A stretch of 64,000 nt of DNA from Aquilaria yunnanensis (lineage: Eukaryota; Streptophyta; Magnoliopsida; Malvales; Thymelaeaceae): the NCBI GenBank assembly GCA_039654915.1, contig CM077597.1, positions 75,456,001 to 75,520,000 of the forward strand, given 5' to 3'. Each line of letters opens with the position of its first letter. Within the stretch, counting starts at the first letter, position 1. The notes below the pieces were generated by a model, which did no database searches, had not been told where the DNA came from, and saw nothing but the letters and a program-made list of their open reading frames with translations. Positions 24,901 to 37,041 of the stretch are shown here, piece after piece. The position numbers were made by a program, and so were the translations under genes.

Positions 24901-27818
24901 AGTTTTGGCTTGAAATTTTTGTGCAGATAAGAACAAGAGCGAAAAATTCCCACTAATCCCTCCTTATATTTTTTGGATAGCTCGGTAGACAGGAATAGCA
25001 GGGCGGTTTACAGAGGGTCCAACATGTAGGATGAAGAAAAGATGGTTGAATAACCTTGTTTGCTGACTTACTATTAGTTCTACAGTCACTGAGATGGAAA
25101 TAGCTGAGATTGTCGATTCTTTAGTATTTTCTTTTTGCATTCTTCTAATGCCCTAATAATTTTCATCATCCAAAGAAAAAAGAAAGGAAAGAAAATAAGA
25201 TTTTGGCACAAGATGGATCTTTCTCAGTTGTCCATTTTGGACCAATGAGAAGTTATCTTTTATGTTATGTGCATATCAAATATAGTCCAATGGATGCACT
25301 GTTGAATGAAAGTGTTATGCTGATACAGTAGGGGAAAACAGGAAAGGGTGGCATAGACTTATTTGAGTAGAAACAGTATGAAACAGAAAAATATTTCTCT
25401 TCTTCTAGAGCATATGAAGGAACTTCCCTTCAACCAAGCAGAAAGGAGACAAATGATTAACGTAGCCAACCCCAACTAGGTTGGATAAGGCTTATATCAT
25501 GGACAGGCGTTGAGGTTGTTCCACAAAAAATTCGTATGCTTTCTGCTGGGTAAACACTAGAGGAATAAACTCTTAAGTTTCTGAGGCTATAAAGTAACTC
25601 AAATCAGGGAGATTTGACAATTTTCATCCTTAAAATATAAAGTAATATGAAAAATAGCTTTCAGAACTCATGTCACTGATAGAGAGAGTGAGAGACAAGA
25701 GTTATGAAATAACATTAGCAATGGATATTTTTAAGAATCACACTGCCATGATTTCTCCACATGACAAATGATCGCATAAAATACCTGAGCTTGCCTGGCT
25801 GCACCTTGTAATGCAGACTCCATCATTTTCATCTCAGTTTTTACCTTCTCCAACTCAAGCATAGAAACAGAGGCGTCAGACAGACTCATTTGGGCCATTG
25901 GCTGTTGCTTGTCGTTCACATCACTTAATCTATCATTGTTTTGAAGATCATCTTCAACTTTCTTAGTATTTGTGTCTTTTTCTAGTGAAATTGATTCAAA
26001 AACCACACTTGCAGTCTCATCTAAAGAAAACGCACTCTGCTCAGGAAGTTCATCTGCACTCTCTGACTCATCAGTGGAGGGACGCAAACTAGATGCCTCA
26101 GTCACATCCCCAGGTTGACTATTAATAAAGGCTTCATCTAGAACTGGGGAACCCTTCCCTATACTCTTGTCCTTTTCTGTTACCTGATCATCGAAACTTT
26201 CAGACTCCTGAGCAGGAGATTGCACATCAACAGCACCTTCAGTTTTATCTACTCTTTCATTTTCAGACTTTGCTTCACTGAGCTCTGTATTTTCAGAAGG
26301 CCCGACAATAGGAAGTTCTTTAGGTTTGGCTTCCGTGGAATCTGAATTTTCAGAATTCCCAACATCAGAATTTTCCTTTGGTTCAGAGGGCTCAACAGGA
26401 GCTGGTATTGCTTCCTCAGTTTTCCTAGAGTCAGGGATTGAATCATCTCTTCCCTCTATAGCCTCTGGATTATCAGTGTCTTCTGTGGATTTGACTATTT
26501 CTTTATCTCCTTCCACAGTGGTTTGAACAACATGGGTTTGCAATGAAACATCACCCTTTACCTCTTCTTCCTGCTCAATTTCATCCTGCGATGATTCTGA
26601 TCCTCTAGATGATTGCTTATGCCCCTCCTCACTTTTATTACCCATAAAAGCCATCACAGGTGAAGACCATAATCCAGAAGCTGAAAGGAATGCAGAAAAC
26701 AACATAATAGCACAATCAAGATAAAATAGCACTGCAATGTTAAAAAATTATGAATAGAACTTTTGATTAGAAAATGTTCTGACTGAACTGCTTCACAGTG
26801 CAGATGACAGGGAGTATGCCAATGCTGTTAGATTGCCCCAAATTATTATAGGTGCAAAAGGTTGGTGGAAGCAAAGGAGACGTGGAAAGCTAGCCATTAA
26901 GAAGTACACTATCTTGACTGAAGTCTTTTCACAAAAATTTCACCAATTCTCATTCTCTTAGGTGAAGGCTGAGATTCCGTCAGATGGTTTGCTTGGAAGC
27001 CTAAAGAGCTCCATGTTGTGGCAAAATTTTCCTTAGAGAAAAATGTAAACTGCATGTTATAGAATATGGATGTGGAAAAAACCTTATTTCTAGATTCACA
27101 AAACTCCTTGTACAAAACAGAAAACTACTTTTGAAAATGATGAGTGTAGTTCTCTATAAAACAAGGGTTCAAATTTTCCATAAATGACGCCCCCTATTAT
27201 ATTATTATTGGATAGTAAATTTGGAGTAGAAAGCTATAAAACTTTCACAACCAAACCACCGTGCACTTCGTTTCCTTCTTTGTTCTTGAAAGACAGTTTA
27301 GGAATAAATTTTGGGCATTGTTAATCAAAATGACAGGAAAAGATAATGAGGAACTGAGGTAGAGTCTGTTCATCATATTCTGCTCTACATCCATGAAGCT
27401 AAATTTGTATTCACAGACTAAAAACTAGACGTATACAAGTCCTAATGAAACTAGAAAAGATAGCAGGCAATGGATAGGTCAAGTTTGATTCCCACACTTT
27501 AATCATTAATTCAATATGGCGAAAAAAATAACAACAAATGCAAGCATCAAGTGAAGCCCCCTACCGAAATTCAAAAAATGAGTTGAACAGGAACTTCAAA
27601 ACTCTGATTCAAACACAAAGAAGGCGCAAGAACAAATTAATGGAGCATAACAACATAAGAAAGATACCTTCATGGCCGCTCCCATCAGACTTCTCCTCAA
27701 ACCCAAGAGCACTATCAAAATTCTTCTCAATATTCTTAACGCTCTCACTGAACTTGTTCACAGCTCCAGCAATATCAGGGAAGCCCCCCAGAGAGACCTT
27801 CCCACTAAACCAAGCCAT
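15952..27818 (-). CDS. GC5: Golgin candidate 5 / TMF-type Golgi coiled-coil protein (19 coding exons, 958 aa)
   Basis: Plant homologue of TMF/ARA160 (golgin candidate 5), a peripheral Golgi coiled-coil tether. Exons, minus strand: 27818-27668, 26680-25785, 23862-23791, 22963-22889, 21555-21441, 20960-20899, 20777-20730, 19711-19427, 19320-19261, 19147-19064, 18941-18876, 18777-18679, 18353-18135, 17548-17434, 17347-17127, 16981-16922, 16803-16690, 16199-16125, 16011-15952. Lengths sum to 2877 bp with phase kept throughout. The N-terminus MAWFSGKVSLGGFP is the family hallmark. Exon 2 encodes an acidic, S/E-rich low-complexity region, then LELEKVKTEMKMMESALQGA opens the coiled coil (TMF DNA-binding-like domain by family knowledge). 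The C-terminal SMESIRDSLAEELVKMTAQ to DIVDLKEMYREQVNLLVNK is the TMF TATA-binding-like domain, which in related TMF proteins binds Rab6. The start is the second ATG of its ORF (27818), chosen by homology. The last 19 residues are less certain. Confidence 0.93.
20148..20267. mobile_element. Small MITE in a golgin intron, containing a C21 run
   Basis: Ends CCCTCTATTTGGATTGAGGG and, read inward from the right, CCCTCTGTTTGGATTCAATT are inverted repeats. The flanking trinucleotides are TAG and TAA. About 120 bp. A run of 21 C occupies 20212-20232 and is followed by TCCCTCCCC. The class is uncertain (Harbinger- or hAT-like). Confidence 0.6.
25461..25495 (+). repeat. Possible SINE 3'-end remnant in a golgin intron
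   Basis: CGTAGCCAACCCCAACTAGG followed by TTGGATAAGGCTTAT resembles the conserved tail of plant Au-type SINEs (GTAGCCGACCCCACTTAGTG then GGATAAGGCTT). No tRNA-like head or target duplication was identified. Confidence 0.35.
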
Positions 27819-28250
27819 CTCGACCCCAGCAGGATTCACAAACTCAAAATGAGCAACCCAAGTTCATGATAAAACCTGAAATTATAAGAAAACCGGGAAA
27901 TATAATCAGATTCAACAGATCGATCCCCAAAACACAGCGATCCACACGCAATTACTTCAACCAAGGCAGAAACTTCGCCGAGGGAAGGAACTGAAAGCGA
28001 AAAGGACAGCTGAACTAAACGGGATCGAGGGGCTATACAGGCCCCCAAAAACTTAAAACAGATTTGAGTGACAAAATTGTAATTCCAACCTGAAATGTAG
28101 CGGAAGAGGAGGATTGGCGTACCAAATCATGAACAGGTGCTTGGGTTTATCTCTGCTCGTCTCCTGATCACTGATCAAAAGCTATCGCTCGTCGAGTGAG
28201 ATTTGTTTGATGGAGACGAACCAAGGTCGGATCTGATTTTCGCATTCCCG
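27819..28250 (-). promoter_or_regulatory. 5' leader and start region of the golgin gene
   Basis: Sequence upstream of the MAWF start, less AT-rich than the intergenic DNA beyond 28400. An in-frame ATG seven codons upstream (27839) exists but lacks the family N-terminus. A leader intron is plausible; I could not fix its borders or the transcription start. Confidence 0.4.
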
Positions 28251-28379
28251 ACCATTTTTTATTTTTCGGTGCTGTCGCGCTCGTTGATGATTCTTCTTCC
28301 AATTTGAAACGTCGCCGTTTGCATGTTATCAAGGTGAAAACGTCGCTCTAGCTCTCGCAAGGTGTTAACTAGATATGCC

Positions 28380-30700
28380 GCGCCTCGAATTTTTAACTTA
28401 TACCACATGAGATATCATGCCACATATAGTTATTATTTTTTTAAAAAAATAAATATTAAAAATATTATTTTAAGATGATATAATTTATTTAATAATTTAT
28501 TTTTACATATTTTATGTGTCTTCTAATTTTTTTTTATCATAATTTACCAAATATAAACAAAATATATATGATAGAAAATATTTAGTTGAGTAGCATGTAC
28601 CAGAAATCCAATTGAAGAATATTGTTTAACACACCAGGGACTTTCAAGCTACTGTCATCCATTAATTTTTTATATTAATTAAGAAAAGTAACAAAAAAAT
28701 AAAGTAAATGTTTTTTTGTGATATGTGTATTATTTATATTTTAATATTTTATATATTTATAATATTTTTTTATGTAAAATGAAAAAAAATAACCTCAAAA
28801 AAATAAATACTGTAGTACGTACCACACGGTATTTGCGGTATACCACGGTGTTTTTACAAAATGCTTACCAAAAGTGAGCGATATGCGGTATACCACGCGG
28901 TCAAATGACAAAATGCGAAAACATTTGTACCACGTACGATCGGTAAATGGTATACCACAATATTTAACACTATGAGCTCTCATGCTCCCGCTTTCATATT
29001 TACAACACTTTTACTTAAATTTTAAAATATGATGCGTTCTTACTCTCACTCCCACTTTTCAAGACACTCTGTGTAACTTAAGATGGATGTAGTAAATTTG
29101 GCGCCCATGCAGAGAGTTTAGTGTGGATTGGGCACCCATGTGTTCTCAAAGAGCAAATTTACCATAAACATTTTCATAAAGTAGGGAAAATTTGTCATTA
29201 ACTGTTGAATTAGCAAGCTCCTTTTAGGTAATGGTTTTTGTCTTCTTAATTTTCTATTGTATGATGGTCAACTTTGGGTTTATTGCTTTACATTTATGGT
29301 AAATCATTTTTCACTTTAAATTTGTTAGAGTTAGTGTTTATTAAAGTTTAGAAATGATTTAGGGTTCAATCATCTCAAATCCAACATTATCAATGAGATA
29401 AAGATCAAGACTTTCTCATGATCAAATAGACATATTCACCCTTTTTGTAGTAGTTATCATAGTAAGTGATATCAGATGCACAAAAATAAGACTATGGATT
29501 TAAAAGACCACAATTTGGGTTTTCAAATTGTCCCTAACCTGTCATTCTTAATATAAGAAAAGTTGAGCTTTTGTTCCTCACATTGAGACACATCTATCCA
29601 TATCTTTGGTTGTGCCTATTGTTGTTGGTGATGTTAGAAGCATGGAGTAGGTTGACAAAATATTTCCTCCATTTGGGTTAGTTTTCATTTTTTCAAAACA
29701 TGATGAAAATTTTGCATACTGTTGTAACATTGATGATATATTTTTCGTTGTTTGTGGCAATTCAAAAAAAAAAAAAACACAGCAAGTTGAATTGTGGTAG
29801 TGGCTATAGGGAATGTTGGGTGGCGGAGACGGCTATGGGCTCGGCTTCGATTTTAAATTCCTTCTTCCATCAACCGATGAATCAGTTTTGGGTTTTAGAA
29901 TTGAACGGGCTTGATTAACAGGTTAATTTTTTTTTAGATTAATCTGTTAATTTTGAACGGGTTTAGTGGCTAGGGGGCAAAATTTTTAAGTAAGAATGCT
30001 AGGAAGACAAAGTCAATCATTTTCTCCTTTTTATGTTGGCCGTGAATAACAGTGTTAACTTTGCAAAGGGTATGTGTAGGCATGTGAAATATGGAGGAAA
30101 AAACTGTATGTTCGAGCAAACCTCAGGAGATTTGTTGTAATTTTCATTATTTTCAAATTAAATAAATTCTTTTTTCACCTTTTTATATGTATTCTAATTT
30201 TTTTCTTCATAATTTGTCAAATATACGTAATATATATATGAAATTATGGGGATATAGTATACCTAGTGGTAAAGGTATTTAATACCTTGATTAGTAGCTA
30301 GCACCATCTACTCAAGACTTAGGAGTTAGAAGACTACTAAAAAAAAAAAATCAAAAGCAACAGAAAAAGAAATAAAAAATAAAAGTAAATATTTATGTTA
30401 AATTATGTATGATATTTTGACGTAAAATGACAAAAAAATATATCTCACATATGACTCACGAAAAATAGGATACCGCGTTATATACCTCACAATATTTTAT
30501 GGTATACCTTAGTATTCGGATAAAATGTATATAAAAAGTGATCGGTATGCAAAATATTACAAAATACCACGTAATACCATGGTATTTTATATAAAAAAAT
30601 AATAAAATACAAAAACATTTATGCCACATATAACTTATTATCAAATGGCATACCACGGTATACTGCGATATTAAAGACCATGCCCGTAACAATGCCAGTT
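28380..30700. repeat. AT-rich repeat field rich in GGTATACCAC motifs
   Basis: Clusters of GGTATACCAC, CACGGTAT and GCGGTATACCAC occur at about 28815-28960 and 30465-30665, with a related palindrome GGTATTTAATACC at about 30275. It recurs at about 32401. AATTTTTTTT...CATAATTTACCAAATAT (about 28520) has a diverged copy near 30195. No coding sequence recognised. ORFs at 28795-28983 and 30456-30692 are driven by the repeats. Confidence 0.5.
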
Positions 30701-31104
30701 TATTTAATCGCCAGCGTATTGACCAGGGGTTCCTAGTTCGCCAAGACTATGTGCAATTGACCTTGGCCACGACCAGCAGAAGCTGTATTTTTGCCTCTTA
30801 GATCCGTTTGTGATTCATTCATCCATCTGATGGACCTGATGAAGCCAATGAACCCAGATTGCCACTTGGATCATTGATTGGAAGTTAAGATTATTGAATG
30901 GATCATCAATTAAGTAGTCGATTGTCAAATGAATCATTGAACTGATGTCCTGTCTTGGTGGAACAAGCCAAGCTTCGATGGATTTTATTTTTTCTTTTGC
31001 TCTTGCTTGTTTGCTTTGTCTCGAGTTCGGCTCACGAATCCTTCTAACAAGCGCTGTTTGTCTAGCCAATTGAACAATTCTATTTTGGTTCCTTGTTTCA
31101 TCCA

Positions 31105-31556
31105 GGGAAAATTACAATTTGCCTATAAGGTTTAAGTAAAATTACACTTTACCCCCCTTTGTTTTAGAAATGTACACTTTACCCCTACCTATTTAATACA
31201 GTCTAACAACAACTTCATAAATCTTAATTTAGTAATTATGATAGTCATCTTTCAGTAATTTCAATCTGTATGGTATTTTTTTTATAGTAAATGGACATTT
31301 TAAATTATTAGTTTTTCCTTTCTGTATTTTCTTCAGTTTTTAAAATAGTATTTTTTAAATGTCAATTAATTATATAAAAAAATACCATACAAATTGAAAT
31401 TATTTAAAGATGACTACTGTATAGTCCAAATTAAAATTTCAAAAGTTATTGTCGGACTGTATTAAAAAGGTAGAGAGTAAAGTGTATATTTCTAAAATAG
31501 GAATGGGTAAAGTGTAATTTCACCCAAACCTCAGGGGGGCAAATTGTAATTTACTC
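31105..31556. mobile_element. Hairpin-like MITE with ~190-bp inverted arms
   Basis: Left GGGAAAATTACAATTTGCC and right (read inward) GAGTAAATTACAATTTGCC. The arms stay similar through AAATTACACTTTACCC, TACACTTTAC, AATACAGTCxxACAA and TTTCAAT(C/T)TGTATGG, so nearly the whole 452-bp element can fold back. Flanks TTTCATCCA (31096-31104) and TTTCATTTA (31557-31565) match 7 of 9. Confidence 0.75.
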
Positions 31557-31800
31557 TTTCATTTATTATGTTATTAGACCTACAGGGAATATGAAAGGCT
31601 TGGCAATTCTATCAATCAAGTTTTGGTCTTGTAAAGCCACCAGGAGGAGAGATACATTAATCGAGGAGTCATGGTGATGAAGAGGAGGTTGATGATGTGA
31701 AGGAGGTGGATGAGAGTGACAATGAGGGGAGATCTAAATTGAGAATAGGTGTAGCCCATCAGATGTATAAGTTGAAAGGTAAAGTTTTTAAGGAAGAAGG

Positions 31801-32337
31801 ATAGGAGGGCCAAGTCAAATGGTTTCTCTTTTCTCTTTTTTTTTGTTAAATGTTATGAGGGTAAATATAGGTATTTGAAACAGTAAAGATAAAACTATAA
31901 ATTCGAGCAAAACTTAGCATGTTTTTGTAATTTTTCCTTTAAAATAATATTCTAATAGTTTTTTGTGAACACGATAAAGGATAGGAGGGCCAAGTCAAAT
32001 GATTTCTCTTTTCTCTTTTTTTGTTAAATGTTAGGAGGGTAAATATAGGTATTTGAAACAGTAAAGATAAAATTATAAATTCGAGCAAAATTTAGCATGT
32101 TTTTGTAATTTTTCCTTTAAAATAATATTCTAATAGTTTTTTGTGAACACGATAAAGGATAGGAGGGCCAAGTCAAATGGTTTCTCTTTTCTCTTTTTTT
32201 GTTAAATGTTAGAAGGGTAAATATAGGTATTTGAAACAGTAAAGATAAAACTATAAATTCGAGCAAACCTTAGCATGTTTTTGTAATATTTCCTTTAAAA
32301 TAATATTCTAATAGTTTTTTGTGAACACGATAATGGT
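31801..32337 (+). repeat. Three tandem copies of a ~180-bp unit
   Basis: Units begin at 31801, 31981 and 32159, each with ATAGGAGGGCCAAGTCAAAT, and end in TTTTTGTGAACACGATAA. They differ at only a few bases each. A diverged relative (CAAAGTCAATCATTTTCTCC ... ATGTTCGAGCAAACCTCAGG) lies near 30008-30140. No coding content. Confidence 0.92.
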
Positions 32338-32958
32338 ATAAAAGGCAGTATACCATGCGATATACATTGAAAATACAGGGTGCAGTATACGTAGTTGTCA
32401 TGGTATTTAATACCTTGGTTACGAGATCAAAGTTCAAAATAGGAAATAATTTAATGATTGGTCAAACCAAAATAATCAGGTTAGCACCACGAGCAACACT
32501 TTACAAGTAAACAAAACTTAATAATCCATGTCTTGAGATTTATGATAGTTTTGAATAAGAAATGAATGTTCATGCTAATAGCCAAATAAATAAGTTGCCA
32601 ACCAAAGCAGGTGGATCAGTCTTGAAGCTTGCAATGAGTGACGTGAACTGAGTGATGTACTCAAAGACACGGTCAGAACTCAGGGGTGTATGTGCAGGGA
32701 GAACCTTCTAACGGTCAAGTTAACTGCTCGAGGATAAGAAAGCTATGAAGGCTAGTGAACATTTGCCACCTTTTTTCTTTTCTATTTTTATAGGAAAACA
32801 ATTACACTTGCAACTTTAGAATTCATGTTCATAGAAGTGATAATTTTTCATACTGACTGTCAACCAACCACACTTTCCTCCTTTATCCAATCTTGGGACC
32901 AGCTACTTTAAGGTAAGTAGAGTTACTCACAACCTTAGACTTTAGAGGCAGTTTATTT
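32338..32958. other. Intergenic, nothing recognised
   Basis: Non-coding by eye. A short stretch at 32340-32410 shares the GGTATTTAATACC palindrome with 30275. Confidence 0.4.
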
Positions 32959-33850
32959 TTGGTTAATGGGATTAATGATGGGGCATTATTCGCAGGTTGC
33001 AATCGAATTTCTCATGGGTCAAAGTAACTTGCATCTGTGGGTATGAAATCAATCAAGGTTTTCATCTTGTTTATGTTTACTTGCCACTAATCTTGTGGTA
33101 TAGGTGGCTTCACCTTTACCATAGAATATGGTGTTATCGAGTCACATTTGTTCCCATATCATATGGCAAGAAACATTGACCTCTGCACAAGCAAATCCAA
33201 ACTCTTCAGAGATGCAAATAATGCTAGACAAGATAGATATCTCAAAATTTAATTTATCATAAAGTGGAAATTAATTAATGAAATATTTTTATAGCTTGCC
33301 ACCCTCTTCCTCCTCTTTATCTCTGGATCAGTCAAGCTCCATTTCTTCAATAACCCGTTCATCGATTTCCCCTTCTTCACCTTGAATTCATTATGGGTCT
33401 GGCCCTGTCATAGCATAGGATGCACTATAGCACCTGAGATCTTGCATCTTATTGATCTAGTACACTGCTAAGCTGTCGCCGTAGCTATGATCGACGATCT
33501 ACTACTGTATCGTCTGCTTGTCGGCATATAATTTGGATCTAAAATCTTCTGTGAATGAGCTTGATCAGAGAAGATTCGAGCTAGGTGAACTGGATTTAGG
33601 GGCCAGGGTTTTTTTTGGTTGGGCTGGGAATTAGGATTAGGCTAGATATAGAGATTTGGGTCTAAAATCTTCCATGTAAATGCAAGTAAATCTGTTGCCA
33701 TCCATCCTTGAACACAAGATCAATGGTAAATAAATGTAAATAATGTGAAAAGCATGACCATTTCCCACTCATAGATGCAGGTTACTTTGACCTGTAAAAA
33801 AACCCGATTGAAACCCACAAATAATGCCCTCTCATTAATCTCATTAACCC
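32959..33850. mobile_element. Inverted-repeat element of ~0.9 kb
   Basis: The left arm TTGGTTAATGGGATTAATGA, with GGTCAAAGTAACTTGCATCT about 60 bp inside, is mirrored on the right as TGGGTTAATGAGATTAATGA and GGTCAAAGTAACCTGCATCT. The arms are about 90 bp. No target duplication could be fixed. The interior includes a CT-rich tract (33300-33370) and no recognised protein. The 60-residue ORF at 32997 lies inside the arm. Confidence 0.65.
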
Positions 33851-34992
33851 AACACAATTGCCTATTAACTTTTATTTATGTTAGGATGAGATGCAAAATT
33901 ACCAAGTGTATGTGCTAGAAGGGAGCACGGCACATCACTAAGCATTTTGTGGCGTTGTGCCATGTTGTGTAAAAAATAGTACGTATGCAATGGCACAATA
34001 TGACACAAAGTCTTGCATCAAGCACATGTACTTTAATTCTTAGTATATTGCAATTACTCGGCACATATGTGACACTCTTGCAATGTGACATGGCAGCATG
34101 ATACGATAAGTGTGGTGTTATTACAAGATGTAACACATTTATAGGATAATTGTTATATAACAGTCTGTCATTATTTTTTATAATAACAGACACAGCTAAT
34201 ACCATCAATCCAAATGGGTCCTTGAATCCCAAATAGACCTCATTTGTGTAAATGACTCAAATCTATTTGTAATTTCAATCACATACATTTATATATCTAT
34301 ATATACTTGCCCCATTGTAACTGTGAGACCTTGTGCGCCTTAACTTGGGGATTTACTTCAAAGAATTTGAGCTCTTTATTCAAAAAAAAAAAAAAAGAAA
34401 AGAAAGCATTCAATGCCAAGGTCATGAAGAAGCGACAAGTTCTTAAAGAATTTGTCTGTAGCAACTTGCCACTTACCCAGCAACTCGCTCTTACAAGTTC
34501 ACCTCTAAGATCAAGCCCACAAGTTCATGTGCAAGCTTAAGAAACGATAGCTTGACAAAGAAGACATCATCAAATCTGTCCGCAACGGATGGGAGAACAG
34601 AGTGCATAAGTACTTTAATCTTGGTGTCAACGGAGAAGAGCGGCTATATACGGATGAGAGGGAGCAAAAGGCTGGCAGGCCGCCAGACACGGCCGACAAG
34701 GTCAGAATGGGAAGGTGCCAATAGGAGAAACTAACATGAAACTACATAAGAAGGTTAAGGACCAGAAATGTGATTTACTCATTTCAGTCTCTTCAGTCTT
34801 CACATTGGGACGGTAAATCAAGAATCACACATAGAAGTTACAGAATTATACCCCATATGAAAAAGTTCCTTGTCTCATTCCATGTTGGTTCCAGGGGTAA
34901 ATAAAATACAAATAGAGGGAAGTGCCCTATAGATGTACTTCTCAAACACTTGCAGCTTTAAAATAAGAACATCATCCCAACAGAACTTCATT
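33851..34992. other. Intergenic; unidentified GC-richer fragment at 34400-34735; CURT1D 3' flank
   Basis: The stretch 34400-34735 is less AT-rich than its surroundings and has short open frames on both strands (for example a frame reading NGWENRVHKYFNLGVNGEE). I cannot assign it to a family, and an in-frame stop separates it from its upstream part. A 15-base A run at 34382 ends a segment and could be an old retroposed tail. From about 34750 the DNA is probably 3' UTR of the thylakoid gene. Confidence 0.35.
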
Positions 34993-37041
34993 TCATTGCC
35001 CCAATATGTCAGAGAAAGTCTTGCTTATTATCTGGAAGAGCTCTTCTCTGCACACGAAAAAACAAGAACCCCACGGTACAGCAACCGTTAAACATCTGGC
35101 TGGAATTTCACTTCATTTCAAAAAGAAGCTACTTCAGAAATGAAATGGATTCTGTATAATGTATGAAGTTCATTCCTTTTGTACTAATCCTAATTGTGAA
35201 GATGACTTGCGAAATTGAATGTATCTTGAATGAGATAGCTTCAAGAACAAACATTTTATGGAAAACCAGGCAGTGAGTTGGAGAGTCACTCACCTGTTAG
35301 GTCTGAATAGAAGATAGCGGTATGTGAACCACTGAAAACGATAAACACGAGTTAAAATTAATATCTGAATGAAAACAAAGAAGGGAAAAAAGAAAAGAAA
35401 TAACTGAGAAACAGATGATGAAAATAGGAAATACCAATAGAAACTGACATAGAAAATGAGACAAGTATTAGAGCAATATTCACACATACAACTCACCGCA
35501 GAAAACAGAATCCCAACCAATTCTAGGACACTTGGTATAACTGGCAACTTGTCAACAGCCTGCTCAAATAAATCATAATATGGAAGAGGATTGGACCTGT
35601 TAGGATTACTGCTAAATTCCAAAATCAGGATATTAATCAACAATGGAATCCTTTTCACATAGGTAAAAAAAATGAAAGGGAATTCCATGGTAGAGAACCA
35701 TGTTACTTCACTCTTCCTTGGGAAGGATATATTGATACAAGATCACATTACCGCAATTAGGTTTGCCGATGCCCAGAAACCCACAACAGCTGCAAATCCG
35801 AGACCGATGAGACCAAAACGATCTTCAGAATTATCCCACTACTCCAAGGTCCAAACAAGATGCTCATTCAGAACATAGGCATGCGTGTACTCATCAATAT
35901 TGTTCTCTACCTTATCTAATACATACATCTCTTTCTTTTCTAGTTGTCTACATTATGTCACTTGAAACTGCTTTTCTAATATTGCTTCAGGTAGCTATAA
36001 GCTAAAGAGCAAAGACTGTCATTCTTATTTCCATAGTTTGATGTGATTATCCTATTTCTTTGCTGTACTTGTTTACTACTTGTAGTATTGTATTTATGAC
36101 CAGAATATGTAATAATGAAGAGACAAGAGGCCAACAAAAACTCACAACATTCTGAACTGACTTGACAATATCAAGGGAGGTTGAAGACTCTGAGCTTTCT
36201 CCGGTAGCCTTGATGACAACAAAATGAGGTCTCTTCTCTGCAATACAAGACAATCAAAATCAGTTGAGCCCGTGATGATTTCAGTTGTGAACATGCCAAT
36301 GATGCAAACAAGTGTCAAAGAGGTAAATTCTTTATATTATGCCAATGAAAGAAGAAAAAGGACCTATTTGAATGCCTCTAAGAAACCAAAATGATGCCAA
36401 TTTGCCAAGCACAACCATGAATAGAGCTAGAGCAGATCCTTCCATCCACCTATCGTATTCCATGACACAGATGGCATTATCAAACATCTTATGCAAAAAG
36501 TTAGAACCAAACCGGTTTTATCACTTCTCTGCGTGTTTAGTGGGTTCAGTTGGTGATTTAAATTTCAGTGTTTCCCTTCTCCATGTAGATGCCCTTCTTG
36601 CCATTATTCTGATGGAATCCAGGAACTTGGAGTTTCAACCAGAAGTCCTCAAATTTGATTAGAAACTATCTAAACCCCAAATCCTCAAAAGAGATGGAAC
36701 ATAGAAGCTATTCTTATATATCCATCCAATGCCCCACACAGAAAACCAGTTGAACCTTTCAATTTAATACCAAGAAACACAAGAATAAAGGATGAATCAT
36801 GCTCAGAACCATTGAAAAAAAAAATGAAAAAAAAAAGGAGGAGAAAAAAGACAAATAACTAAAAACAGCTAAACTGAAACATCATAGTAGAGTAAAAAAT
36901 AGAATAACATTTTGAACCAGCCCTCAGACATTTCAAAATACCTTGGGTAGGAGAGAACAAGAGCTTCTGAGGGCTCCTGATGAAGGTTCTTTTCCCTTGC
37001 AAGAGTAATGAAGGAGGCAAACTTGCAGTAATAGAAGCCAT
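34993..37041 (-). CDS. CURT1D: CURVATURE THYLAKOID 1D-like chloroplast membrane protein (six exons, 144 aa)
   Basis: CURT1 proteins oligomerise in thylakoid membranes and bend grana margins. Exons, minus strand: 37041-36942, 36237-36146, 35838-35752, 35559-35497, 35331-35294, 35047-34993. All borders are AG/GT and the sum is 435 bp. Residues 1 to about 45 are S/K/R/Q-rich, without acidic residues up to residue 33, like a transit peptide (MASITASLPPSLLLQGKR). Residues 65-70 are WDNSED. Two hydrophobic segments, about 71-93 (FGLIGLGFAAVVGFW) and 98-123 (LPVIPSVLELVGILFSAWF), are joined by the short AVDK turn, then YRYLLFRPNR and a C-terminal amphipathic segment ending SDILGQ. This layout and the YRYLLF motif identify the family; the D subtype is my recognition. 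The ATG at 37041 is chosen over weaker upstream frames. A broken paralogue lies at 56.5-58.8 kb. Confidence 0.88.

Noticed and set aside
26249..26526. ORFs on both strands (26249-26446 minus, 26326-26526 plus) overlapping golgin exon 2
   Set aside because: They are shadow frames of the long acidic coding exon 26680-25785, whose frame continues into the recognised coiled coil.
27816..27839. Upstream in-frame ATG of the golgin gene (MNPAGVEMAWF)
   Set aside because: The family protein begins at MAWFSGKVS; the upstream seven residues are not conserved in family members as I know them.
30815..31069. 84-residue minus-strand ORF (MARQTALVRRIREP)
   Set aside because: Its second half is made of repeated GATCAT/GATCAA words and nothing conserved is visible.
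31801..32337. CRISPR-like array
   Set aside because: Three contiguous 180-bp units without unique spacers, in a plant nuclear context: an ordinary tandem repeat.
34400..34735. Possible NAC-type or other plant gene fragment
   Set aside because: A frame with FMCKLKKR then a stop and NGWENRVHKY looked suggestive, but I could not match it to conserved residues of any family; left as unidentified.
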